Positions 1 through 7,153 of a stretch of 64,000 nucleotides of DNA are shown here, piece by piece. A program made the translations under genes and the position numbers. Below the pieces are notes generated by a model that made no database searches, had not been told where the DNA came from, and was given only the letters and a program-made list of their open reading frames with translations. The stretch spans positions 124,001 through 188,000 of the forward strand of contig NZ_JAHKQI010000010.1 in NCBI RefSeq assembly GCF_018860975.1, in the 5' to 3' direction. This DNA comes from Lentibacter algarum. Its GTDB lineage: Bacteria > Pseudomonadota > Alphaproteobacteria > Rhodobacterales > Rhodobacteraceae. Every line of letters begins with the position of its first letter. Positions within the stretch are counted from its first letter, which is position 1.

Positions 1-21
1 TAGTTTTCGCCCGTTCACCAG

Positions 22-177
22 TCAGGCAGGGCTCAAACTTCCGGCTTTGACGGCATGCAAATATTCCTCGCCCCATTGGCTGATTGCTTCGACAACCGGC
101 GCGGTGCTCTTTCCGATTTCGGTTAAAGAATACCCGACCTTCGGCGGAACTGTCGCATAGGGAACACGGCTCAATGT
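22..177 (-). pseudogene. HxlR-family regulator, C-terminal remnant
   Basis: The last ~50 codons read like the C-terminal half of an HxlR-type winged-helix regulator: the wing motif SRVPYATVPPKVGYSLTEIG followed by the helix ending in a WGEEY motif. An intact family member has about 110-150 residues with a CP(x)-type N-terminus and helix-turn-helix; nothing of that kind lies upstream in any minus frame, where the sequence instead enters a different gene remnant. The similarity stops abruptly at about position 175-180. I read it as a broken gene that has lost its N-terminal half. The stop codon is intact at 22-24. Function, when whole, would have been a small repressor or activator, often divergent from its target gene. 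Confidence 0.6.
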
Positions 178-185
178 CCCACGCG

Positions 186-290
186 CCAAGAGCACGTATG
201 ACCGCGACAACTGCAGCAATGAGCGTCTATGACAACCGCTATCACTTCATGTTCGAGATCGCAGATGGCCGTATCAAGCGCATGAAAAAG
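186..290 (+). pseudogene. SnoaL/NTF2-like protein, C-terminal remnant
   Basis: In the plus frame through 219-290 the peptide VYDNRYHFMFEIADGRIKRM resembles the conserved last strands of SnoaL-like (NTF2-fold, ketosteroid-isomerase-related) proteins, where a NRYxFxFEx(R/A)DGRI motif precedes the C-terminal helix. There is no start with a ribosome-binding site and no upstream part of such a protein; after residue pair KK the frame drifts into low-complexity basic sequence that does not resemble the family. It directly abuts the HxlR remnant on the other strand, so the two together look like what is left after deletion of the middle of a divergent gene pair. The similarity is by eye and short, hence moderate confidence. 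Confidence 0.42.
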
Positions 291-308
291 CGCGCGCCGC
301 CTTGCGCC

Positions 309-548
309 TTAAAACGCCCTAAACGTCAGCGTCGTCAGCGAGCGCTCAATACCCTCGATGTCGAGCAGCTGATCGTTGATAAACATGCCCACATCAGTGT
401 CCTGCGGAACATAGATCTTCAGCAACAAATCCCAGTCACCGCTGGTTGAAAACAGCTCCGAGTGCATTTCCTTAAGCACAATTGCCTCCGCAACCTTATA
501 GGTCGTTCCGGGCTTGCACCGAAGTTGCACAAATACACAATCAGCCAT
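309..548 (-). CDS. Stand-alone Lrp/AsnC ligand-binding (RAM) domain protein
   Basis: This 79-residue protein corresponds only to the C-terminal effector-binding (RAM, AsnC_trans_reg) domain of Lrp/AsnC regulators, with the typical alternation of strands and the segment GDWDLLLKIYV that matches the G-D-(Y/W)-D-L core motif. No helix-turn-helix is present. Such single-domain proteins form oligomers that bind amino acids and are thought to modulate full-length Lrp proteins. I chose the ATG at 548 because the ribosome-binding site AAAAGGAGAG lies just upstream; a longer frame to 719 has no such signal and reads through the hisB promoter. It is transcribed divergently from hisB, with 131 bp between the two genes. 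Confidence 0.85.
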   Translation of the reverse strand: MADCVFVQLRCKPGTTYKVAEAIVLKEMHSELFSTSGDWDLLLKIYVPQDTDVGMFINDQLLDIEGIERSLTTLTFRAF

Positions 549-627
549 GCTCGGCTCTCCTTTTAGGTTGTTGCCAACAGAGTGCCACGCAGGCGCAACA
601 GGCGCAACGGCTCTTGTGCATGCCCCC

Positions 628-656
628 TTGGCCCGCCCGCCTTGCCGCCGTATAAG
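628..656 (+). promoter_or_regulatory. Probable sigma-70 promoter of hisB
   Basis: TTGGCC at 628-633 and TATAAG at 651-656 are separated by 17 bp, a near-canonical -35/-10 pair, placed 24 bp before the hisB ATG at 680. An AAAGGA ribosome-binding site follows at about 670-675. Recognised by eye only. Confidence 0.45.
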
Positions 657-679
657 CGCCCCAACACAAAGGACAGCCC

Positions 680-1267
680 ATGCGCACAGCGACCGTAACC
701 CGCGATACCAACGAGACAAAAATCACTGCCGAGCTCAACCTCGACGGCACTGGAACCTATAACAACCAGACAGGTATCGGCTTCTTTGACCACATGCTTG
801 ATCAACTTGCCCGTCACGCGATGATCGACATGAAAGTGCGTTGCGAAGGTGACTTGCACATCGACGATCACCACTCCGTCGAAGATGTCGGCATCGCCCT
901 TGGGCAGGCGTTGGCAAAGGCCGTAGGCGACAAGGCAGGCATCACCCGCTACGGAAGCTGCCTTCTGCCGATGGATGACGCCCTCGTGCGTGCGGCGCTC
1001 GATATTTCGGGTCGCCCGTTCCTGATTTTCAATGTAGATATGCCAACCGCCAAAATCGGCACATTTGACACCGAGTTGGTGCGCGAGTTCTTCCAAGCAT
1101 TCAGCACCCACGCAGGCCTCACCCTGCATGTCGACGCATTGCACGGCTACAACTCACACCACATCGCCGAAGCGGCCTTCAAATCCGTCGCCCGTGCCCT
1201 GCGCATGGCCCTTGAAGCCGACCCGCGTGCAGCAGGTGCCATTCCTTCGACCAAGGGAACCCTCTGA
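680..1267 (+). CDS. hisB: Imidazoleglycerol-phosphate dehydratase
   Basis: HisB catalyses the Mn-dependent dehydration of imidazole glycerol phosphate to imidazole acetol phosphate in histidine biosynthesis. The 195-residue length is that of the monofunctional enzyme, without the phosphatase domain found in enterobacteria. The metal-binding histidine clusters are visible: [12 protein letters not shown] near residues 35-45, [12 protein letters not shown] near 60-70, and [13 protein letters not shown] near 155-167. The start has an AAAGGA ribosome-binding site. The stop codon shares one base with the hisH start (TGATG), so the two genes are almost certainly translationally coupled in one operon. 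Confidence 0.97.
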   Translation: MRTATVTRDTNETKITAELNLDGTGTYNNQTGIGFFDHMLDQLARHAMIDMKVRCEGDLHIDDHHSVEDVGIALGQALAKAVGDKAGITRYGSCLLPMDDALVRAALDISGRPFLIFNVDMPTAKIGTFDTELVREFFQAFSTHAGLTLHVDALHGYNSHHIAEAAFKSVARALRMALEADPRAAGAIPSTKGTL

Positions 1268-1905
1268 TGCGAACTGTCATTGTCGACTACGACAGCGGCA
1301 ACTTGCACTCGGCCCAAAAAGCCTTTGAGCGTATGGCAAACGAGGCCAACGCAGGACAAGTCGTGGTTACATCCGACCCTGCTGTCGTGCTCAAAGCCGA
1401 CCGTGTCGTGCTCCCCGGTGACGGTGCCTACCCCGCCTGCCACGCGGCTCTGCATGATCACAAAGGTATCTTTGAGGCCATTCAAGAAGTGGTCGTCAGC
1501 AAAGCCCGTCCTTTCATGGGCATCTGCATCGGCATGCAAATGCTCGCCACGCGCGGGCTCGAGTATACCGAGACACCGGGTTTCGACTGGATCAAAGGCG
1601 AAGTGCGCAAGATTACCCCGTCCGATCCTGCCCTACGTGTGCCGCACATGGGCTGGAACGCTCTTAACATCGAGCACCCTCACCCGGTTTTTGACGGAAT
1701 CGAGCAGGGAAAGCACTGCTACTTCGTGCACTCCTACCACTTTGTCGCCGACACCCCACAAGAGCGCCTCGCCAGCACTGATCATGGCGGGCCAATTACT
1801 GCAGTGGTTGGACGCGACAATATGATTGGCGTGCAATTCCACCCCGAGAAAAGTCAGGCCACAGGGCTGAGGATGATCTCGAATTTTCTGAACTGGGCGC
1901 CTTGA
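1267..1905 (+). CDS. hisH: Imidazole glycerol phosphate synthase, glutaminase subunit
   Basis: HisH hydrolyses glutamine and channels ammonia to HisF, which makes imidazole glycerol phosphate and AICAR. The class I glutamine amidotransferase triad is visible: nucleophile Cys87 in GICIGMQML, and His192 and Glu194 in QFHPEKS near the C-terminus. The conserved PHMGWN segment of the HisH interface is also present. At 212 residues it has the usual length. It starts on the last base of the hisB stop and ends directly against the stop of the convergent DUF2147 gene (TGA at 1903-1905, then the minus-strand stop at 1906-1908), leaving no room for a separate terminator. Its partner hisF lies 2.4 kb downstream. 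Confidence 0.97.
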   Translation: MRTVIVDYDSGNLHSAQKAFERMANEANAGQVVVTSDPAVVLKADRVVLPGDGAYPACHAALHDHKGIFEAIQEVVVSKARPFMGICIGMQMLATRGLEYTETPGFDWIKGEVRKITPSDPALRVPHMGWNALNIEHPHPVFDGIEQGKHCYFVHSYHFVADTPQERLASTDHGGPITAVVGRDNMIGVQFHPEKSQATGLRMISNFLNWAP

Positions 1906-2298
1906 CTACTTAACGCGCGTCCACGACTGCTTGCCGCAAACCGCGCCAGCGCAGCCGCTCAACTTCATGCTTGATCCAGACACCACAATTGTTGAGTTCA
2001 CCTTGCGATTATACTTTGGGATCAACACGCTACCTTCGTAGGTGCCGGTTTTGGTTTCGACCAAATCAAACAGAATTTGCCTGCCAACATTCGGTGTCAC
2101 CACCTCGTTTGACTGCGCGTCAAAAGCCTTGGTGATCGTCCCGCAAAGGGCAGCTCCACAAGGCGTAACACTAACAATACCAATCTGGCCTTTGCCGTCA
2201 GGTTCCGTCTGCCAAAGGCCCTTAGCGCTGTTGGCTTGTGCGGCCAAAGGCAAAGCTAGGGCCACGACAATAGCAATACCAAGTATATGCCGCATCAT
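1906..2298 (-). CDS. DUF2147 family secreted protein, copy 1
   Basis: A 130-residue protein with an N-terminal signal peptide (MMRHILGIAIVVALALPLAA, cleavage expected after AQA) followed by a compact DUF2147 domain. Two paired-cysteine motifs, PCGAALCGTI and GCAGAVCG, flank a beta-rich core ending in SWTRVK, as in the family. Function is not known; members are small periplasmic or outer-surface proteins that begin by describing a (G/W)xW(x)T segment, here GLWQTE. I set the start at 2298 because GCAGGAGC lies 5-9 bases upstream; a longer frame to 2340 lacks a signal. It is followed on the same strand by nothing, and preceded by a paralog at 2419-2805. Confidence 0.85.
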   Translation of the reverse strand: MMRHILGIAIVVALALPLAAQANSAKGLWQTEPDGKGQIGIVSVTPCGAALCGTITKAFDAQSNEVVTPNVGRQILFDLVETKTGTYEGSVLIPKYNRKVNSTIVVSGSSMKLSGCAGAVCGKQSWTRVK

Positions 2299-2418
2299 TC
2301 TGCTCCTGCATCGGGCCCAAAGCACCATGTTTTGGGCCACATATGTAGAATATAGCCTTGCTTGTGACGAATGATTTGAAAAAACTTAGAGCAGAACCCT
2401 GCCTCGGCGCCTTTTGGC

Positions 2419-2805
2419 TTAATTGACCTTCGTCCATTTCTGGCTTGCACAGAGCAGCCCGCCGGCGACGCAGCCTTTGAGCGTTAGCTTCTTGCCACTC
2501 ACCTGCATTTTGCCGATGTAGATCTTGTCATTTGAAGGACGCCATACCTTGCCGGCATACGAGCCACCGCCCGAGGGCTTCATTGACCGAACGATCTGTT
2601 TGCCTTTGTTCGGTGAATTGTACTCGCCATTGCCGTTAAATGTTTTGACGATTGTGCCACAGATGTTGCTTCCGCAAGGCGCCATACTGACATGGGCATA
2701 TGAGCCGTCATCAACTTCGGTTTTCCACATGCCGACAGCCGGGTCAGCAAGCGCAGCACCCGCCGCAAACACACCCAGGACCGCAGTCAAAATCACACAC
2801 TTCAT
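2419..2805 (-). CDS. DUF2147 family secreted protein, copy 2
   Basis: A 128-residue paralog of the neighbouring gene. It has a signal peptide ([20 protein letters not shown]), the GMWKTE opening, the cysteine motif [10 protein letters not shown], and a C-terminal GCVAGGLLC-(A)SQKWTKV segment. The ribosome-binding site AAAGGGAGA supports the ATG at 2805. The two copies share the fold signature but are clearly diverged, so the duplication is old. Together they separate hisH from hisA and are transcribed against the his genes, with 120 bp between them. No enzymatic residues can be recognised and I assign no function. Confidence 0.85.
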   Translation of the reverse strand: MKCVILTAVLGVFAAGAALADPAVGMWKTEVDDGSYAHVSMAPCGSNICGTIVKTFNGNGEYNSPNKGKQIVRSMKPSGGGSYAGKVWRPSNDKIYIGKMQVSGKKLTLKGCVAGGLLCASQKWTKVN

Positions 2806-2937
2806 AACAAATCTCCCTTTTGTTACCCGCATAAGGCCGTGTCAGTGGCCGCTACGTCAAGTCTAACCTCAGGTCACGTTGCATTCCCTGCGCATCCGTG
2901 CAAAACCGCATTTTCTCCAGCACTAAGGCCTGATAAC

Positions 2938-3660
2938 ATGATCCTCTATCCCGCGATTGACCTCAAAGATGGCCGTGCCGTGCGCCTTGTTCATGGTGAA
3001 ATGGACCGCGAAACTGTCTTCAACGAAAACCCGGCTGCGCAGGCGCTTGAGTTTGTCGAGGCGGGCTGCGAGTGGCTGCATCTGGTTGATCTCAACGGCG
3101 CTTTCGCAGGCGAGCCGGTCAATGCCGCGCCCGTCGAGGAGATCCTGAAACAATGCAATGTTCCCGCGCAACTCGGCGGCGGTATCCGCGACATGGCCAC
3201 AATCGAGCGCTGGATCACCCGTGGCCTCGCCCGTGTTATCCTTGGAACGGTAGCTGTCGAAAATCCGCAGCTTGTGCGCGACGCCGCCCGCGAGTTTCCG
3301 GGTAAAGTCGCCGTCGGCATCGACGCGCGCAAAGGTATGGTCGCCACCAAAGGCTGGGCCGAGGAAACCAACGTCAACGCCACAGACCTCGCAAAGTCGT
3401 TCGAAGACGCAGGCGTAGCCGCGATCATCTACACCGACATCAACCGCGATGGCGCGATGAAAGGCCCCAACGTCGATGAGACCGCCGCCCTCGGCAACGC
3501 GGTCAGCATCCCCGTCATCGCCTCGGGCGGCGTCAGCTCGCTGGCCGATTTGCAGGCGTTAAAAACCTGCGCCGCGCCGCTCAACGGAGCCATTTCTGGC
3601 CGCGCGCTCTATGATGGTGCGATCGACCTGAAAGAGGCATTGGCCCTGCTGAAAGCCTAG
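2938..3660 (+). CDS. hisA: Phosphoribosylformimino-5-aminoimidazole carboxamide ribotide isomerase
   Basis: HisA is a (beta/alpha)8-barrel that isomerises ProFAR to PRFAR, the Amadori-rearrangement step of histidine biosynthesis. The protein of 240 residues shows the catalytic aspartates Asp8 in YPAIDLKDG and the second in YTDINRDG, and the phosphate-binding QLGGGIRD and IASGGVSS loops of both half-barrels. The frame is open upstream to 2839, but the ATG at 2938 starts exactly at the family N-terminus MILYPAIDL, so I use it. It lies alone between two minus-strand secreted-protein genes and therefore needs its own promoter, which I could not identify with confidence in 2806-2937. Confidence 0.96.
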   Translation: MILYPAIDLKDGRAVRLVHGEMDRETVFNENPAAQALEFVEAGCEWLHLVDLNGAFAGEPVNAAPVEEILKQCNVPAQLGGGIRDMATIERWITRGLARVILGTVAVENPQLVRDAAREFPGKVAVGIDARKGMVATKGWAEETNVNATDLAKSFEDAGVAAIIYTDINRDGAMKGPNVDETAALGNAVSIPVIASGGVSSLADLQALKTCAAPLNGAISGRALYDGAIDLKEALALLKA

Positions 3661-3668
3661 TCGGCGGT

Positions 3669-4121
3669 TCACTTACCGGCCGCCATGCTGGTAAACTTAG
3701 CCAAAGCACCACTCATTTTCGCCAGATAGGCGGCCTCAGCGTCAATCCCGTCAAGCTCGGGAAGTATATCCTTGGGGTCTTCGTATGCGAGCCAGACTTG
3801 CCCGTCGGTGTCTTCATAGACCAAAACCTTGAGCGGCAAATAGAGTCCCGCCAAGGCATTCTGTTGCATCGGCGGTGTGCCAAGCTTAGGATTACCAAAG
3901 ATCAGCAACTGCTCGGGCGCGAGGTCCATCTCGACCTTTTTTGCCCCCGCCGCGTGGTCAACCCTTGCCATAACAGTCGCCCCCGCGCCCGTCACCGCCG
4001 CTTCTAAGGCCTCCATGGTTTCCGCAACGCTCTTTGTCGCTTTTACTGTCGTGATTTCGGCCCAAGCCGGTGTGGACAGTGCAATCACGGCTGCAAGTCC
4101 GGCAATCAGTCGTTTTCTCAT
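3669..4121 (-). CDS. DUF302 family secreted protein
   Basis: A 150-residue protein with a signal peptide ([20 protein letters not shown], cleavage after AWA) followed by a DUF302 domain. The family signature is seen in the segment VDHAAGA and in the strand [17 protein letters not shown] with its invariant GNP, followed by [12 protein letters not shown]302 proteins are periplasmic or cytoplasmic proteins of unknown role. The start at 4121 has a GGGAGA ribosome-binding site eight bases upstream; the longer open frame to 4238 does not. The gene is convergent with hisA (8 bp between the stops) and divergent from hisF, so it is the third small exported-protein gene set against the his genes. Confidence 0.87.
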   Translation of the reverse strand: MRKRLIAGLAAVIALSTPAWAEITTVKATKSVAETMEALEAAVTGAGATVMARVDHAAGAKKVEMDLAPEQLLIFGNPKLGTPPMQQNALAGLYLPLKVLVYEDTDGQVWLAYEDPKDILPELDGIDAEAAYLAKMSGALAKFTSMAAGK

Positions 4122-4305
4122 ATCAAGTCTCCCGTGTTTCAGTTGTCTATGTGGTCGACATTCCCTTAACTGCTCCCGAAATCCCAAGCACATTCCCGTG
4201 ATCACCTGCGGTATCCTGCCTATGCGCACTCTTCTCAAAATTGTCGCTAAGCCTCTGGTTTTCAGCGCTGAAACCGTCTATTTCGCAGTTGCACACGGAG
4301 CGCTC

Positions 4306-5070
4306 ATGTTAAAAACCCGCATCATCCCCTGTCTCGACGTTGCTGACGGCCGCGTTGTCAAAGGCGTTAACTTTGTTGGCCTGCGCGACGCGGGCGACCC
4401 TGTCGATGCCGCCAAAGCCTATGACGCCGCCGGTGCCGACGAGCTCTGCTTTCTCGACATCCACGCCACGCACGAAAACCGCGGCACTATGTTTGACATG
4501 GTCACCCGCACAGCCGAGCAGTGCTATATCCCGCTCACGGTTGGTGGCGGTGTGCGCACCGTTCAAGACGTGCGTGATTTGCTCCTCGCAGGCGCCGACA
4601 AAGTCAGCTTCAACTCCGCAGCAGTGGCTAACCCTGATGTCGTCGGTGAAGCCTCAGCCCACTTTGGAAGCCAGTGCATTGTCGTCGCCATCGACGCCAA
4701 AACCACCAGCCCCGGCAAATGGGAGATATTCACCCACGGAGGCCGCAAACCAACCGGCATCGACGCTGTGGAGTTCGCCAGATTGGTGACCAAAAACGGC
4801 GCCGGTGAAATCCTGCTCACCTCGATGGACCGCGACGGCACCAAAGCCGGCTACAACCTCCCCCTCACCCGCGCCATCGCCGATGCCGTCAACATCCCCG
4901 TCATCGCTTCGGGCGGCGTCGGGACGCTTGATCACCTCGTAAAAGGCGTCACCGAAGGGCACGCCTCAGCTGTGCTCGCCGCGTCAATCTTCCATTTCGG
5001 AACTTACACAATCGCCGAAGCAAAAGCCTATATGCAGGATCACGGCATTCCGATGAGGATCGAAACATGA
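4306..5070 (+). CDS. hisF: Imidazole glycerol phosphate synthase, cyclase subunit
   Basis: HisF is the (beta/alpha)8-barrel cyclase that combines ammonia from HisH with PRFAR to give imidazole glycerol phosphate and AICAR. The 254-residue protein has the catalytic Asp11 in [16 protein letters not shown] and the second catalytic aspartate in the VVAIDAK strand, with phosphate loops TVGGGVRT and IASGGVGT. The frame is open far upstream, but the ATG at 4306 matches the family N-terminus and has CGGAG six bases before it. The stop overlaps the hisE start by four bases (ATGA), so the two are coupled. Confidence 0.97.
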   Translation: MLKTRIIPCLDVADGRVVKGVNFVGLRDAGDPVDAAKAYDAAGADELCFLDIHATHENRGTMFDMVTRTAEQCYIPLTVGGGVRTVQDVRDLLLAGADKVSFNSAAVANPDVVGEASAHFGSQCIVVAIDAKTTSPGKWEIFTHGGRKPTGIDAVEFARLVTKNGAGEILLTSMDRDGTKAGYNLPLTRAIADAVNIPVIASGGVGTLDHLVKGVTEGHASAVLAASIFHFGTYTIAEAKAYMQDHGIPMRIET

Positions 5071-5372
5071 CCCTAGAAGAGCTCCAGAACATCATCGCCA
5101 CCCGCGCCGAAGCCTCGCCTGACGAAAGCTGGACAGCCAAGCTGCTCGCCAAAGGCAATGACAAAGTCGCCGAAAAGCTCGGCGAAGAAGCCATTGAAAC
5201 CGTTATCGAAGCAGTGAAGGGCAACAAAGCGGGCCTCACATCAGAAGCTGCCGACCTACTCTATCACCTGCTCGTCACCCTCCACGCCAACGACGTTCAC
5301 ATCTCAGATGTACTCAAAGAGTTAGAGCGTCGCACAGCGCAATCGGGCCTTTCGGAAAAGGCCGCGCGCTAG
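5067..5372 (+). CDS. hisE: Phosphoribosyl-ATP pyrophosphatase
   Basis: HisE hydrolyses phosphoribosyl-ATP to phosphoribosyl-AMP, the second step of the pathway. The protein has 101 residues and belongs to the MazG-like all-alpha NTP pyrophosphatases; the acidic metal-binding residues are seen in [13 protein letters not shown] and in the [12 protein letters not shown] helix. It overlaps hisF by ATGA. Its stop codon overlaps the stop codon of the convergent CoA-binding gene in the palindrome CTAG at 5369-5372. HisI, the next enzyme, is not fused here and is not in the window. Confidence 0.96.
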   Translation: MTLEELQNIIATRAEASPDESWTAKLLAKGNDKVAEKLGEEAIETVIEAVKGNKAGLTSEAADLLYHLLVTLHANDVHISDVLKELERRTAQSGLSEKAAR

Positions 5373-5842
5373 AGCTTTGACGAAATCACACCCGTGTTAA
5401 ACCCGCCCTTGCGCAACTCGCCAAACAACCGCTGATGCTCGATCTTGGGGCAGCGGTTCATCACCACATCAACGCCCTTCGCACGTGCCAACTCAGCCGC
5501 TTCCTCGTTCACAACCCCGATCTGCATCCACACCGTTTGCAACTTTGGCAACCGCTCAAGCGCCTCTTCAACAATCGGCAGCACATCTTCAGAGCGCCTA
5601 AACAAGTCAAGAAAATCAACATCCTGCGGCATTTCGTCAAGCCCGCCAACATAGGGCGCGCCCATAAAACTCTGCCCCACATATGCGGGGTTTACCGGCA
5701 CAATTTTGTAGCCCCGCAGCTTCATGTAGCGCCCGACAAAAAAGCTCGGTCGGGTCTGTTTTGACGACAGGCCAACAATTCCAAGCAGCTTGGCGCGTTC
5801 CAAAATCCGTTTCAAAAACCTATCTGAATATGTCTCATCCAT
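5369..5842 (-). CDS. CoA-binding domain protein (YccU-like)
   Basis: A 157-residue cytosolic protein made of a single CoA_binding_2 Rossmann domain, as in E. coli YccU and the N-terminal part of succinyl-CoA ligases. The glycine-poor nucleotide loop [13 protein letters not shown], the VPVNP strand and the [19 protein letters not shown] segment match the family; the terminal MNRCPKIEH motif is also characteristic. The role is unknown; binding of CoA is inferred from the fold. The start at 5842 has a GAGAGGTG element upstream. It is convergent with hisE, and a rho-independent terminator at 5874-5903 isolates it from rlmB upstream. Confidence 0.87.
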   Translation of the reverse strand: MDETYSDRFLKRILERAKLLGIVGLSSKQTRPSFFVGRYMKLRGYKIVPVNPAYVGQSFMGAPYVGGLDEMPQDVDFLDLFRRSEDVLPIVEEALERLPKLQTVWMQIGVVNEEAAELARAKGVDVVMNRCPKIEHQRLFGELRKGGFNTGVISSKL

Positions 5843-5873
5843 TTAAGGCACCTCTCATCGCGAGCCTACACAC

Positions 5874-5903
5874 AAAAAAGCGCCCGAGCAAAAGCCCGAG
5901 CGC
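5874..5903 (-). terminator. Rho-independent terminator after rlmB
   Basis: On the minus strand GCGCTCGGGC and GCTCGGGCGC form a 10-bp stem (with two G-U pairs) around a TTTT loop, followed directly by TTTTTT. The G-U pairs form only in the minus-strand RNA, so the element is directional. It lies about 125 bp beyond the stop of rlmB. Confidence 0.72.
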
Positions 5904-6029
5904 AGTTACGGAACGAGGGACAGTGTTCAGAAAGCAGGTGTTCCAGCCTGCCTTCATGTTCAATGTAGGAACGAATCCGACGATATAAAGGGAATGTAAA
6001 CAACCTGTGAACACTCGGTTAACGCCCGC

Positions 6030-6815
6030 TTACTTGGCCCGTGTCGCCGCATAAAGCGAAACCGCAGCTGCATTTGACACATTGAGCGAGCCAAAAGCCG
6101 CCGCATATTCGATTTTTGCCAGTACATCACAAAGCTCTTTTGTCTTCTCGCGAAGCCCTGGCCCCTCGGCACCGAGCACAAGCGCCACAGGCCGCGTGCC
6201 AATCGCTTCAAGCTCGGCTTCGATGACAACATCCGCCTCCCCGTCCAGCCCGATCACATAGTAACCAGCCTTCTTGAGCTGCTCCATTGTGCGCCCGAGG
6301 TTCACAACTCGCAGGTAAGGCTGCCGCTCAAGCGCGCCGCTGGCCGTCTTGGCCAAAGCGCCTGTTTCTGGCGCGCTATGGTGCTTGGTGCCGATCACCG
6401 CCCGCGCCCCGAATACTTCAGCCGAGCGCAAAATCGCGCCAACATTGTGTGGATCAGTCACGCGGTCGAGCAACAAAACCCGAGCTGGCCGCTCGTCACC
6501 ACCGCCGATGCACACTTCGTCAACCGAGCCCCAATCAAGTGGCATCACTTCAAGCGCGGCCCCTTGGTGGACTGATTGCGGATCTAGCGGCGCCGCAAAC
6601 TTACGCGGGTCTGACATCTCCGGTTCAATCCCCGCTTCTGTCACCGCATCCTGCAACTTTCCCAAAGCGTTTAGTGTCACCACAAGCCGTAGTTTCTTGC
6701 GTTTCGGGTTCAGCAGTGCATCGCGCACCGCGTGCAAACCAAACAGCCAAACAGTCTCTTTGGCCTCGCGCTTCTCACCGCGTTCTTTTTCCACAACCCA
6801 CTTAGGTTTCTTCAT
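6030..6815 (-). CDS. rlmB: TrmH-family rRNA 2'-O-ribose methyltransferase (RlmB-like)
   Basis: A SPOUT-class methyltransferase that uses S-adenosylmethionine to methylate a ribose in 23S rRNA; RlmB modifies G2251 in E. coli. The N-terminal substrate-binding domain (LFGLHAVRDALLNP) is followed by the SPOUT domain with motif 1 DRVTDPHNVGAILRSAEVFG, motif 2 ALVLGAEGPGLRE and motif 3 SLNVSNAAAVSLY. The 20-odd lysine/arginine-rich N-terminal residues are a common extension. I use the ATG at 6815, which has AAGG upstream at good spacing; a GTG at 6842 would add nine residues and has no ribosome-binding site. Substrate assignment within the TrmH family is by similarity only. Confidence 0.9.
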   Translation of the reverse strand: MKKPKWVVEKERGEKREAKETVWLFGLHAVRDALLNPKRKKLRLVVTLNALGKLQDAVTEAGIEPEMSDPRKFAAPLDPQSVHQGAALEVMPLDWGSVDEVCIGGGDERPARVLLLDRVTDPHNVGAILRSAEVFGARAVIGTKHHSAPETGALAKTASGALERQPYLRVVNLGRTMEQLKKAGYYVIGLDGEADVVIEAELEAIGTRPVALVLGAEGPGLREKTKELCDVLAKIEYAAAFGSLNVSNAAAVSLYAATRAK

Positions 6816-6933
6816 CCCGGCACCTTGCTTTGGCCCGCTCACAAGCCAATTTCAAAAATCTCATTGTCTCGCGCTCTAACACGGCAGTTTGCGGTTGACG
6901 ACCCTAAGAGACGCAAGTAATCACGCCGCAAGT

Positions 6934-7017
6934 GGGCGACAGGCCGCAAGGTGTGGCAGGGGACTGTAACTCCCTCGCGGAGACGCACGCCTGGTTCGAT
7001 TCCAGGGTCGCCCACCA
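6934..7017 (+). tRNA. tRNA-Tyr (anticodon GTA)
   Basis: The cloverleaf folds by eye: acceptor stem GGGCGAC/GTCGCCC with discriminator A and encoded CCA at 7015-7017; D stem GCC/GGC; anticodon stem GGGGA/TCCCT around loop CTGTAAC with anticodon GTA at 6966-6968; a long class II variable arm with stem GCG/CGC; and T stem CCTGG/CCAGG around TTCGATT. The class II variable arm agrees with a bacterial tyrosine tRNA. The gene stands alone between rlmB and dnaE2; the rest of 6843-7153 shows nothing else that I can support. Confidence 0.95.
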
Positions 7018-7153
7018 CTTCAAACAGTTTTACCCTTCCTTTTTGTCTCGTCAAATGTCCTTTGATTGTTGTGTCGGGCGCTGGCGCAAATCCCGATGAT
7101 TGCCGCGTTACCCCTAGGTATGCGGGCATGCGGCAGGTGGCATGCAAAGCGTT

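Noticed and set aside
3877-4305. N-terminal extension of HisF by 143 residues
   Set aside because: The frame is open, but the extension is antisense to the DUF302 gene and HisF proteins begin at [11 protein letters not shown].
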